44,551 nt of DNA from Rhodospirillales bacterium. Lineage in GTDB: Bacteria; Pseudomonadota; Alphaproteobacteria; Rhodospirillales; UBA2165. How positions within the stretch are numbered: the first letter of the stretch is position 1; each line of letters starts with the position of its first letter. The translations under genes and the position numbers were made by a program. Shown in pieces: positions 26,886 through 35,255 of the stretch. The stretch spans positions 1 through 44,551 of the forward strand of contig JAJDXO010000020.1 in the NCBI GenBank assembly GCA_022823235.1, written 5' to 3'. Below the pieces are notes generated by a model. The model had not been told where the DNA came from. It ran no database searches and saw only the letters and a list, made by a program, of their open reading frames with translations.

Positions 26886-28106
26886 TTATTCGTCGTCGAG
26901 CCCGTAGGCCGTATGCAGCGCGCGCAATGCGAGCTCGGTGTAATCGGCGGCGATGAGGACGCTTACCTTGATCTCCGAGGTCGAGATCACCTGAATGTTT
27001 ATGCCCTTCTCGGCGAGCGCCTGGAACATCGTCTGGGCGACGCCGGCATGTGACCGCATGCCGACCCCGACGACCGATATCTTGCAGACGTTCGAATCCG
27101 CATCGATCTTCTCGAAACCGACTTCCGCCTTTCTGTCCTCGAGCACCCGGACGGCGCTCTCCAGTTCGCCCTGGCCGACGGTGAACGTGAGGTCGGTGGT
27201 CGCGCCGTCCTCGGAGACGTTCTGGACGATCATATCGACGTTGACGTTGGCGTCGGCCAACGGCCCGAAGATTCCCGCCGCCACGCCGGGACGGTCCGCC
27301 ACGCGAAGGAGCGTGATTTTCGCTTCGTCTCCGCTGTGGGATATGCCACTGACAACTTGCTGTTCCACGATCTCATCCTCACTGACGACGAAAGTGCCGG
27401 GGGCGTCGACGAACGTCGAGCGGACCTGGAGCGGCACGTTCTGGTTCATGGCGAGTTCCACCGACCGGGTCTGCAGGACCTTGGCGCCCAGTGAGGCCAT
27501 TTCCAGCATTTCCTCGTAGGTGATTCTATCCAGCTTCCTGGCCTTGGCAACGATCCGGGGGTCGGAGGTATAGATGCCGTCGACATCGGTGTAGATATCG
27601 CACCGATCCGCCCCCAATGCGCCCGCGAGCGCCACCGCGGACGTGTCCGAGCCGCCGCGGCCGATGGTGGTAATCCGGTTGTCCGGCCCCAATCCCTGAA
27701 ATCCGGCGACCACCGGAACCTCGCCCGCCGCCAGCCGGCGGTCCAATTCCTCTGTTTCGATCTCCTCGATGCGCGCCTTGCCGTGCGCCCCATCCGTGCG
27801 GATGGGGATCTGCCACCCCAGCCATGAGCGCGACGCGATACCGAGATCCTGCAGCGCCAGCGCCATCAGGCCCGCGGTGGCCTGCTCGCCGCTGGCCGCC
27901 ACGGCGTCGTACTCGCGGGCATCGAACATGGAGGATATGTCGGCCGTCAGTTCGACCATCCGGTCGGTCACGCCGGCCATGGCGGATACGACCACGGCGA
28001 CCTGGCTGCCGTTGTCGACCTCCTGCTTGACCCGCCGAGCCGCATTCTTGATGCGCTCGACATCGGCGACGGATGTCCCGCCGAATTTTTGAACGATACG
28101 CGACAT
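26886..28106 (-). CDS. lysC: Aspartate kinase
   Basis: A 406-residue enzyme for the first step of the Lys/Thr/Met pathway, phosphorylating aspartate. It starts MSRIVQKFGGTSVAD; the catalytic domain also shows GRGGSDTSAVALA and the YTDVDGIYTSDPR segment. The C-terminal pair of ACT domains (about 265-406) binds the feedback inhibitors. An open frame reaches up to 28205 but KFGGTS belongs within the first ten residues, so I start at ATG 28106. It is divergent from ubiG. Confidence 0.96.
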   Translation of the reverse strand: MSRIVQKFGGTSVADVERIKNAARRVKQEVDNGSQVAVVVSAMAGVTDRMVELTADISSMFDAREYDAVAASGEQATAGLMALALQDLGIASRSWLGWQIPIRTDGAHGKARIEEIETEELDRRLAAGEVPVVAGFQGLGPDNRITTIGRGGSDTSAVALAGALGADRCDIYTDVDGIYTSDPRIVAKARKLDRITYEEMLEMASLGAKVLQTRSVELAMNQNVPLQVRSTFVDAPGTFVVSEDEIVEQQVVSGISHSGDEAKITLLRVADRPGVAAGIFGPLADANVNVDMIVQNVSEDGATTDLTFTVGQGELESAVRVLEDRKAEVGFEKIDADSNVCKISVVGVGMRSHAGVAQTMFQALAEKGINIQVISTSEIKVSVLIAADYTELALRALHTAYGLDDE

Positions 28107-28291
28107 ATCGGATGAACCTAATTGAGGCCCGCCGGCCGGCGATCCCCGGTGACCGCCAATTACAGCGCGGTTGGTTTGATCGCCCGCCCGAGGGCGCGTA
28201 TACATACTCGCTCAGCCGAATTCGCGCAAGTTGAGCCGGCTTAAGTGGCTGAAATCCAAGGCTTGGCGTCGGAATAGTGGAGTGAACGCCC

Positions 28292-29044
28292 ATGGTCGGG
28301 GGAAGACCTCCGGAGACCCGCACCGCCGATCGGGACGAAATCGACCGGTTCGCCCGGCAGGCCGACGACTGGTGGGACGAAGAGGGCGCCTTCGCACCGC
28401 TGCACCGCATCAATCCCATTCGCCTCCAGTTCATTCGCGATGGTTTTTGCCGGCACTTCGGCCGCGATACCTCGTCCCTGCGGCCGTTCGAGAATCTGAA
28501 CATCCTCGATATCGGCTGCGGGGGCGGTCTGTTGACGGAGCCCATGGCGCGGCTGGGCGCGGCGGTGACCGGGATCGACGCCGCGCCCGAAGGCGTCTCG
28601 GCGGCCCGGGCCCATGCCCGCCGGGCCGGCCTGGAGATCGACTACCGGGCCATGCTTCCCGAGGAAATGGCGGCGACGGGCCGGACCTTCGATGCGGTCC
28701 TGAATATGGAAGTGGTCGAGCACGTGGCCGACGCGGAGGCTTTTTTCGAGGCCTGCGGGCGTCTCGTCCGGCCGGGGGGCGCGATGGTCGTGGCGACCCT
28801 CAACCGGACGCTGAAATCGCTGGCGTTCGGCAAGGTGGCCGCGGAGTACATCCTGCGCTGGGTGCCGGCGGGAACCCACGATTGGCGCCAGTTCGTCAAG
28901 CCGTCGGAACTGGCCCGGCATCTGCGCCGGGCGGGCTTCGAGGCGGTCGATCTCAAAGGCATGGCCTACGACCCGGCCACCGGCGACTGGTCGCTCGCGG
29001 GAGACGTGGATATCAACTACCTGATGTTCGCGGTACGCCGTTAG
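28292..29044 (+). CDS. ubiG: Ubiquinone biosynthesis O-methyltransferase UbiG
   Basis: A 250-residue SAM methyltransferase for the O-methylation steps of ubiquinone synthesis. The family signature FARQADDWWDEEGAFAPLHRINP at residues 20-42 precedes motif I LDIGCGGGLLTEPMA, VVEHV, and the C-terminal VGTHDW-like PAGTHDWRQF and DVDINYL. The divergent pairing with lysC is common in alphaproteobacteria. The TAG stop is shared with the start of a dispersed repeat (TAGGGTCC). Confidence 0.96.
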   Translation: MVGGRPPETRTADRDEIDRFARQADDWWDEEGAFAPLHRINPIRLQFIRDGFCRHFGRDTSSLRPFENLNILDIGCGGGLLTEPMARLGAAVTGIDAAPEGVSAARAHARRAGLEIDYRAMLPEEMAATGRTFDAVLNMEVVEHVADAEAFFEACGRLVRPGGAMVVATLNRTLKSLAFGKVAAEYILRWVPAGTHDWRQFVKPSELARHLRRAGFEAVDLKGMAYDPATGDWSLAGDVDINYLMFAVRR

Positions 29045-29445
29045 GGTCCGGACTCGATTGAGCCGCCATATAAGTGCTGCGGCGAAGAGCCATAAAATGA
29101 TTTCGTCATGTAAGGTCAATTCGCTCCGAATTGACCGAGCCGGGCCCCGGACCCGGCCTTCAGTCGGCCGAAGCCGACTTTCGGACGGCGTAGGCCGGCC
29201 ATCCACGTGGATCACCGGGATTGAAACCTCTCATCTCGGCCTCCGTGTCCCTGTGCCTCCGTGGTGAATATTCTGGATGCCCCGAACAAGTCGGGGCATG
29301 ACGGCTTGGTTTGTGTCGTATATCCACTCGTCATACCCCGCTTTATGCGGGGCATCCACATTTCCAGACGGGTTTGACATGGTGATGACGGCTTCCGGGT
29401 GAGGGGCGCGGAAAAACGGGAATCCCCTGATTGAGTGCGGACCCT
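29043..29445. repeat. Intergenic element with terminal inverted repeats (copy 2)
   Basis: This 403-bp region between converging genes has the same ends as the region at 13819-14145: AGGGTCCGGACTCGATTGAG on the left, and AGGGTCCGCACTCAATCAGG read from 29445 leftward. It contains the same GGTCAATTCG palindrome (29114-29136), two inverted REP-like units with GCCCCG/CGGGGC stems (29275-29302 and 29330-29357), and the block 29373-29403 (minus) shared with 13882-13912 and 38915-38945. No gene is seen. Confidence 0.6.
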
Positions 29446-29452
29446 GGCGCCG

Positions 29453-29881
29453 TCAGGAAGGCTTGTTTTTGCCCTTGGGTTTCATGGGCACGGGTGCAAC
29501 CGGAATCTCCTCCTCGACGAGGTCCTTGACCTCCCGAAGGCTGGCCTCGCCGTAAATGCCCCGCTCTTCCGTCTCGCCATAGTGAATGGCGCGGGCCTCG
29601 TCGGCGAACTTGTCGCCCACATAGTCGCAGTTTTCCTCCACATGGCGGCGCATCATATTCATCGCCCGCTGGAACTCGCGCGCCTTCTCCGGGACATCGG
29701 AGAGATCGCCGCCCTTCGAGGCGCCGACCCGCGGGGCCATCGGCGCTTTCCGGATGTCGGTGTCGCCGCACTCCGGGCAATCGATGACCTTGCGCTTGGC
29801 CTGCGCGTCGAAAGTCGCCGAATCCTTGAACCAGGATTCGAACTCGTGATCGTTGCCGCAGCGAAGTTGATAGAGGATCAT
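29453..29881 (-). CDS. DUF1178 family protein
   Basis: A 142-residue protein. It begins MILYQLRCGNDHEFESWF; Cys8 with a later CPECGD pair (35-38) could bind one zinc in a ribbon-like fold. The central stretch AREFQRAMNMMRRHVEENCDYVGDKFADEARAIHYGE is the family hallmark. The tail is Lys/Pro-rich. Function unknown. In relatives it lies beside grxC and the nitrilase gene, and it does so here apart from a methyltransferase on the other strand. I start at ATG 29881 because of the family N-terminus. Confidence 0.9.
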   Translation of the reverse strand: MILYQLRCGNDHEFESWFKDSATFDAQAKRKVIDCPECGDTDIRKAPMAPRVGASKGGDLSDVPEKAREFQRAMNMMRRHVEENCDYVGDKFADEARAIHYGETEERGIYGEASLREVKDLVEEEIPVAPVPMKPKGKNKPS

Positions 29882-29971
29882 TGCGCTTCGTACCGGTTGC
29901 CGTTCGTCCATTATACGACGAAACGGTGGCTGGAGGATTAACTTAACGGCCCGCGTCCGCCAAGCCCAAAT

Positions 29972-30508
29972 ATGTCTGAACCGAGTCACGATCAAGTGCC
30001 GCCGGACCCCTGGGTCGCGCGGTTTGCCGGGCTTATCCCGGGCGGCGGCGCGGTTCTGGACCTGGCGGCCGGGTCCGGGCGTCACGCGATATTCCTGAGC
30101 GAGCTAGGGTATGCCGTTACCGCCGTGGACCGGGACATCTCCCGTTTGGTTGCGTCCGCCCCCGCCGGAATCGAGGCCATCGAGACCATTGAGACCGATC
30201 TGGAAGCCGGCGGCTGGCCGCTTCCGGACCGTCGCTTCGCCGGAATCGTCGTGACCAACTATCTGCACAGGGCCTTGTTCCCCCATCTGGTCGATGCGCT
30301 GGGTCCGGGAGGGGTGTTGATCTACCGGACCTTTCAGGCGGGAAACGAGAAATACGGGCGGCCGCGGAACCCGAATTTCCTGCTGCGCCCGCGGGAGCTG
30401 ATTGCCGCCTTTCGGGGGTTGGAGATTCGCGCCTACGAAGCCGGCGAGGTGTTCCACCCGGCGCCCGCCGTCATTCAGCGGATATGCGCTATTCGCCCGC
30501 CAGCCTGA
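29972..30508 (+). CDS. Class I SAM-dependent methyltransferase (TehB-like)
   Basis: A 178-residue compact methyltransferase with PDPWVARFAGLIPGGGAVLDLAAGSGRHAIFLSELG (motif I) and VTAVDRD (motif II). The short length and the single Rossmann domain resemble TehB / thiopurine-methyltransferase-like enzymes. Substrate unknown. It is divergent from DUF1178 and its 3' end overlaps the end of the convergent nitrilase gene by 20 bp. Confidence 0.85.
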   Translation: MSEPSHDQVPPDPWVARFAGLIPGGGAVLDLAAGSGRHAIFLSELGYAVTAVDRDISRLVASAPAGIEAIETIETDLEAGGWPLPDRRFAGIVVTNYLHRALFPHLVDALGPGGVLIYRTFQAGNEKYGRPRNPNFLLRPRELIAAFRGLEIRAYEAGEVFHPAPAVIQRICAIRPPA

Positions 30509-31361
30509 CCGCCGGTCCGGCAGGGGGCCGGACCGTATAGTCCCGGTCGTGGGCGAGCGCCGGGACTTTGGATCGCGCTTCGGCGACCCGGGCAAGGTCG
30601 ATGTCCGCCGTCACCACACCCACGTCGTCCCCGCCGTCGGCGAGCACTTCGCCCCACGGATCGACGATGAGGGAATGCCCAAACGTCCGGCGGCCTTCGG
30701 CATGGGCGCCGCATTGGGCCGGCGCGACCACGAAGCACGCGGTCTCGATGGCCCGCGCCCTTTGCAGAACGTGCCAGTGGGCTTCGCCGGTAATCTTGGT
30801 GAAGGCGGAGGGGACGGTCAGCACTTCGGCGCCGGCGTGGGCCAGATCCCGGTACAGATAGGCGAAGCGGACGTCGTAGCAGATGGTCATGCCGACCCTG
30901 GCCCATGGGGTATCCGCGGTGACCGCCTGGGCGCCCGGCTCGTAGGTTGCCGATTCCCGGTAGGTCTCGCCGTCGCCCGGCTGCACGTCGAACATGTGAA
31001 TTTTATCGTAGGTCGCCCGAATCCCGCCCCCGTCGTCGATCAGGTACGACCGGTTGGCGATTTTGCCGCTGTCCAGTTTTACGGCGAGCGACCCGATCAG
31101 GACCCACGCGCCGGTCTCCCTGGCGGCTCCGGTGAAGGCCTCGATGCCGGGATGGTCGGCCTCCGGCGGGACCTTGGCCCGCAGCGCCTCGTTGTCGGGC
31201 TCGATCAGCGTGACGCATTCGGGCGTGGCGATGAAATCGGCGCCTTCGTCCCGGGCCCGGAAGATCAGGTCGCGCGCAACGGAAACATTGGGCTCGATGT
31301 CCCGGCCGGCGCTGACCTGGACGCAGGCGGCTTTGAATCTGTTCGACAATTTATCCGACAT
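30489..31361 (-). CDS. Carbon-nitrogen hydrolase (Nit1/Nit2-type amidase)
   Basis: A 290-residue nitrilase-superfamily enzyme. The catalytic Glu-Lys-Cys triad is visible: ATPECVTL, TYDKIHMFD and ICYDVRFAYLYR. Close families are omega-amidase/deaminated glutathione amidase, which repairs by-products of transamination; the glutaredoxin neighbour fits glutathione metabolism. I start at ATG 31361 (MSDKLSN); an upstream TTG at 31397 is unlikely. The upstream side abuts a transposase remnant, so its promoter and the link to grxC have been rearranged. Confidence 0.9.
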   Translation of the reverse strand: MSDKLSNRFKAACVQVSAGRDIEPNVSVARDLIFRARDEGADFIATPECVTLIEPDNEALRAKVPPEADHPGIEAFTGAARETGAWVLIGSLAVKLDSGKIANRSYLIDDGGGIRATYDKIHMFDVQPGDGETYRESATYEPGAQAVTADTPWARVGMTICYDVRFAYLYRDLAHAGAEVLTVPSAFTKITGEAHWHVLQRARAIETACFVVAPAQCGAHAEGRRTFGHSLIVDPWGEVLADGGDDVGVVTADIDLARVAEARSKVPALAHDRDYTVRPPAGPAVRLAGE

Positions 31362-31452
31362 GGGGGAAAGCTTGCCGGGCCGGCCGCCCAAAGGCAAGGT
31401 TCAACTGGCCCGCATTTCCCGCCAGGGTCACGGCCTGCGTCGCGTCCAGGCG

Positions 31453-31554
31453 GTCGACCCGCTGTACACCGCGTGCGTTGTTGGGCAAAAACGACTTAAG
31501 GCGCGCAAACTGAGCGTCGGAAAGCCGGAAATGGCGGTCCGACAGGAAAACCAC
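31453..31554 (-). pseudogene. IS5-family transposase N-terminal remnant
   Basis: About 34 codons from GTG 31554 read VFLSDRHFRLSDAQFARLKS then FLPNNARGVQRVD, the typical beginning of IS5-family (DUF4096 domain) transposases, whose first lines usually read LSDAQFARLEPxLP and RGVPRVDDRR. After VD the similarity stops and the frame runs on into sequence upstream of the nitrilase gene. The catalytic DDE domain is absent, so this is a decayed fragment. Confidence 0.65.
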
Positions 31555-31563
31555 CTATATGTT

Positions 31564-31620
31564 GCGGCCTGCAACCATGTCACAACTCCGCCGGCAGACC
31601 GTCTGATGGTCCTGAGGCTA
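31564..31620 (-). mobile_element. IS end copy, left of porin gene
   Basis: This 57-bp stretch lies just upstream of the transposase remnant on the minus strand, where the end of its insertion sequence should be. By hand alignment about 45 of 57 positions match 33011-33067, in the same orientation. The shared core includes GTCACAACTCCG and GGTCCTGAG. Confidence 0.55.
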
Positions 31621-31696
31621 TGTGGTTCCTCTTTTTGTCAATATTGGTTAGTATCCGATTGACATTGCCGAAATCGTTCTTGCCAGCGAGGCCGAA

Positions 31697-32954
31697 ATGC
31701 TCGGAAGACTTCCTTTCAGGACTGTTCTGATCGGCGTATCCGCCGCCGTGTTGCTGGGCGCTTCGCCCGCCGATGCCGACGAGATCGAAGAACTCAAGGC
31801 GCAGATCAAGGCCCTGCAGGAACGGCTGGCCAAGATCGAGGCCGCGCAGAAGGAAGCGGAAAAGAAGACGGTGACCGCCGGCGAGAAGGAAGGGCGGCTG
31901 GAAGCTGCCGGGGAGCGACACCTCGGTCTCCATTAGCGGCTACGTCAAGGGCGATTTCTTCGTCGACGACCGGCCAGCGAGCGGCGACACCTTCAACGCT
32001 CCTGCCATCCCGCTCAAGGACGAGAAGAGCGCGACGGACGACGACGGAAATGTCGGCCTGCACGCCCGCCAGTCGCGGCTCCGCTTCGACACCCATACGC
32101 CGACCGACATGGGCGCGCTGAACACGCGGATCGAGACCGAATTTTACGGCGACAGCAACGTGCTCAGGCTGCGCCAGGCCTATGGCTCGCTCGGCCCGGT
32201 GCTGGCGGGACAGGCCTGGTCGATTCTGGGCGACGATCACGCGGCCGCCGATACGGTCGATTTCGACGGGCCTGTCGGGAGTATTGCCACCACACGCAAA
32301 CCTCAGCTCCGCCTGAGTTTCCCCGTGGGCGAAGGCTTCACTGGGCAGGCGGCGGTCGAGCCGGCGGTGAGCGGCAACGATCTGCCAACCTTCCTCGGGG
32401 CTCTCCGCTACAGCGAGGACTGGGGCACGGTCAACCTGACCGGTGCCGCGGGGCGGGCCGATGTCGGGGACCAGAATGTAACCGCCAATGCCCTCCATGT
32501 GGGCGCCACTCTCAACGTGACCGACGCCACCCGACTGATGGCGACATATAACGTCACCAACGGTTTCTCGGGGCGAATCTGGGGCGGCGGCGACGGCACC
32601 GCCATGAACGCCGCCGGCAATCTGGAGGCGCAAGAGACGATGGGCGGCTTTGCCGGGATCGCCCATCGCTGGTCCGACACCGTCCGCACCGGGGCGTATT
32701 TCGGGTGGGTGGAGAACGACACCGCCGATGGCGTGACCGCTCTCGAAGCGGCCGGGACGAACAAGGCGCTGCAAACGCTGCACCTCAACCTCATGTGGAG
32801 CCCCGTGCCCCAAGCCACTATCGGCTTCGAGGTCATGCACGGCTGGCGCGAGACCAACCCCCGGGCCAACGACGCCGATACCGCCATCGACCCGATGAAA
32901 GCGACCAAGGCCGAGGCGACACGCTTCCAGCTGGGCCTGCAGTACGGCTTCTAG
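31697..32954 (+). pseudogene. DcaP-like trimeric outer-membrane porin, frameshifted
   Basis: The first frame (31697-31936) gives a signal peptide (RTVLIGVSAAVLLGASPADA), then a coiled coil (IEELKAQIKALQERLAKIEA) and runs into a stop. The family's next motif, GWKLPGSDTSVSISGYVKGDF, is encoded from 31896 in the +1 frame, which stays open to 32954 and ends LGLQYGF with the C-terminal Phe of outer-membrane proteins. One extra G in the GGG at 31892-31894 would explain the shift: removing it joins EKEG to GWKLPGSD. So the gene is inactivated by a single indel, or the base is a sequence error. The C-terminal piece from ATG 32109 lacks a signal peptide. It stands between two IS-end copies. Confidence 0.8.
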
Positions 32955-33010
32955 CGAAGCGTCCCCATGAGACGCCGGCCGCTGCACTCTCGGCCCGGCG
33001 ACTGGAAGAT

Positions 33011-33067
33011 GCGGCCGTCAACCACGTCACAACTCCGTCGACAAGCCGTTTATAGGTCCTGAGCCTA
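33011..33067 (-). mobile_element. IS end copy, right of porin gene
   Basis: Same-orientation copy of 31564-31620, lying between the porin and grxC. No transposase reading frame follows it. Two same-orientation IS ends around the porin suggest two past insertions of one IS type, or a duplication, followed by deletion. Confidence 0.5.
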
Positions 33068-33091
33068 ATGCAAGGGGTTGGGCCGGGGCGC

Positions 33092-33358
33092 TTACGCGCC
33101 CGCCGGTTTGAGCATCGGATCGAGCCGGCCCTGGGCGTCGAGCGCCAGCAAATCGTCGCAGCCGCCCACGTGCTCATCGTCGATAAAGATCTGCGGCACG
33201 GTGTGCCCGCCGTTGGCCCGCTCCAGCATTTCGGCCCGGCGCCTGGGGTGAAGCATGACGTCGAATTCCTCGAAGTCGACGCCCTTACCCTTGAGGAGCG
33301 ATTTCGCCCGCCAGCAGAAGCCGCAGAAGGGCGATGTATAGATTTCCACCTTGGCCAA
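33092..33358 (-). CDS. grxC: Glutaredoxin 3
   Basis: An 88-residue thioredoxin-fold protein with the redox motif CGFC (SPFCGFCWRAKSLL), TVPQIFID with the cis-proline, and HVGGCDDL for glutathione binding. It reduces disulfides and mixed disulfides with glutathione. The usual CPYC is changed to CGFC, which is common in alphaproteobacteria. No ATG is available: I prefer the TTG at 33358 (LAKVEIYTS) with GGCGGG upstream; a TTG at 33382 or GTG at 33349 are alternatives. comF lies 94 bp upstream on the same strand. Confidence 0.9.
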   Translation of the reverse strand: MAKVEIYTSPFCGFCWRAKSLLKGKGVDFEEFDVMLHPRRRAEMLERANGGHTVPQIFIDDEHVGGCDDLLALDAQGRLDPMLKPAGA

Positions 33359-33452
33359 CCGTCCGGACCCGCCTTTTGACAATCGTTATCATCCAATTCG
33401 ATTTATAGAGCATTACGGCGCCGCCGCCAGCCCCCGAGGAGGCAACGGACGC

Positions 33453-34241
33453 TCAAACCTCCGTGCGCACGGCGCGGGCAAGCGACAGGACGTCCACCGA
33501 CCGGGCGCCCGCGCGCAGGACCTGCCGGGCGCAGGCTTCGACGGTTTCGCCGGTGGTCATGACGTCGTCCACCAGCACCACACGGCGGTCCTTCAGGTCC
33601 GGCGCCTGCCCGGGGTTGACCGCGATGGCGCCCGCCAGCCGTTGACGGCGCGCCTCCCGGTTGAGGCGGCCGAGCGGCGGGGTGCGCCGCCGGCGCACGA
33701 GCGCCCGGGGCGAAACCGGTATTCCCGTCTCCTTGGCGAGGGCGTGGGCAAGGAGCGCCGCCTGGTTGTAGCGCCGGCGGAACAGCCGCATCCAATGAAG
33801 CGGGACCGGGACCAGCATGTCGGCGTCGGCGAGGCACGCGCGTCCCGCCCGGGCCAGCCATCGGCCATAGGACGGTGCGGCGTGGGTGGCATCGGCGTAC
33901 TTGAAGCCGAGCACCAGGTCGCGGCTGGCATCGTTGTAGACCATGACCGCGCGGGCTCGGGCGTAGCTTGGCGGCTGGGCCGTGCAAGCCCCGCACAGGG
34001 CGTCCTCGCCGACGTCGTGGGCGAACGGATGTCCGCAGCACGCGCAATAGGGTTCGGCGACGAAGCTCACCTCGCGCCAGCAATCGCCGCACAGACTGCC
34101 CGGCCCCTCGACCAGCGCGCGGCATCGCAGGCACTGGGGCGGAAACAGGACGTCCATGGCGCGGGCGGCCAGGCGGCCGGGCGAACCTGCGCCGGCGGCG
34201 CTGCCCTCGTGACGGTGTTTCAGGTGCCCGGTGCCATCCAT
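33453..34241 (-). CDS. ComF family protein
   Basis: A 262-residue protein of the ComF/GntX family. The N-terminal double zinc finger is visible (PPQCLRCRALV, LCGDCW, YCACCGHPF, LCGACT); the phosphoribosyltransferase domain carries PVPLHWMRLFRRRYNQAALLA and the PRPP loop VVLVDDVMTTGETVEAC. In competent bacteria ComF is needed for DNA uptake, but here its role is not established. Start at ATG 34241 could be slightly downstream (AMDVLFPPQC). Divergent from the methyltransferase gene. Confidence 0.9.
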   Translation of the reverse strand: MDGTGHLKHRHEGSAAGAGSPGRLAARAMDVLFPPQCLRCRALVEGPGSLCGDCWREVSFVAEPYCACCGHPFAHDVGEDALCGACTAQPPSYARARAVMVYNDASRDLVLGFKYADATHAAPSYGRWLARAGRACLADADMLVPVPLHWMRLFRRRYNQAALLAHALAKETGIPVSPRALVRRRRTPPLGRLNREARRQRLAGAIAVNPGQAPDLKDRRVVLVDDVMTTGETVEACARQVLRAGARSVDVLSLARAVRTEV

Positions 34242-34326
34242 GTCTCATCCATTTCCCCGGCATTTAACCGCGAGGCGTGCCGCCCGCGCAATGACAGCCT
34301 GGCCGATTCCGTGGCATAACCCGCCC

Positions 34327-35208
34327 ATGAACCGGGAATTCGAGATTTTCGACCGGCGCGCCGTGCGCGCCCACCGCGACCGCGCCGCGGCGGGGCTGGG
34401 CGGCTATGATTTTCTGTTCCGGGAGGCGGCCGAGGGGCTGGCCGGCCGGCTCGCCGATATCAAGCGGAACTTCGCGGCCGTACTCGATCTCGGCTGTCAT
34501 GACGGCTTCCTCGCCGATTACCTCGAACCCGAACACGGCGCCGAACTGCTCGTCCAGTGCGACCTGTCCGAGGCGATGGTAAGCCGGGCGCCGGGCCGCC
34601 GGGTGGCGGCCGACGAGGAACTGCTGCCGTTCGCGCCGGCGAGCTTCGATCTGGTCATCAGCTGCCTCACCCTTCATTGGGTGAACGACCTGCCGGGCTG
34701 CCTGGTTCAGGCGCGCCAAGCGCTCAAGCCCGACGGCCTTTTTCTGGCGGTGATGTTGGGCGGCGGGACGCTCCGCGAGCTGCGTTCCGCCCTGCTCGCC
34801 GCCGATACGCAACTTTCCGGCGGCGCCGGCCCCCGGGTGTTGCCGTTCGCCGACGTGCGCGATGCCGGCGACCTGCTGGGCCGGGCCGGGTTCGCCCTGC
34901 CGGTCGCCGATACGAGCATCCTGACCGTTTCCTATGCCGAGCCGTTCAGGCTGCTCGGCGATCTCAGGGGGATGGGGGAGGCCAACTCGGTCGCGGCCCG
35001 GCAGCGGTCTTTCGCCCGCCGCGGGGTTTTCCCGCGCGCCGCCGAGCTGTACAGGGAGATGTACGCCGATGCGGACGGCCGGGTGCCGGCGACCTTCGAG
35101 ATGATCACCCTCACCGCGTGGGCGCCTGCCGATACCCAGCCCAAGCCGCTGCCCCGAGGGTCCGGCGAGGTTTCGCTGACCGATATTCTCGGCGCCGAGG
35201 ACGGGTGA
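34327..35208 (+). CDS. NDUFAF5/BioC-like methyltransferase domain protein
   Basis: A 293-residue SAM-binding protein. It begins EIFDRRAVRAHRDRAA and shows LDLGCHDGFLADYL (motif I), then LVISCLTLHWVNDLPGCLVQ and FLAVMLGGGTLRELRSAL. This combination is typical of the NDUFAF5 family, which in mitochondria hydroxylates an Arg of complex I, and is near BioC of biotin synthesis. Its place opposite comF and before sfsA matches relatives. The ATG at 34327 starts at the family's conserved FDR segment. Confidence 0.88.
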   Translation: MNREFEIFDRRAVRAHRDRAAAGLGGYDFLFREAAEGLAGRLADIKRNFAAVLDLGCHDGFLADYLEPEHGAELLVQCDLSEAMVSRAPGRRVAADEELLPFAPASFDLVISCLTLHWVNDLPGCLVQARQALKPDGLFLAVMLGGGTLRELRSALLAADTQLSGGAGPRVLPFADVRDAGDLLGRAGFALPVADTSILTVSYAEPFRLLGDLRGMGEANSVAARQRSFARRGVFPRAAELYREMYADADGRVPATFEMITLTAWAPADTQPKPLPRGSGEVSLTDILGAEDG

Positions 35209-35255
35209 TTCGACGGGTGATTGCCCGGGCGGGACCGCTCCGATAGGCTCGGCGG

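Noticed and set aside
31806-32987. 393-residue frame on the minus strand
   Set aside because: It spans the frameshift of the porin and might look like an intact gene, but it has no family resemblance and the plus strand encodes clear porin motifs.
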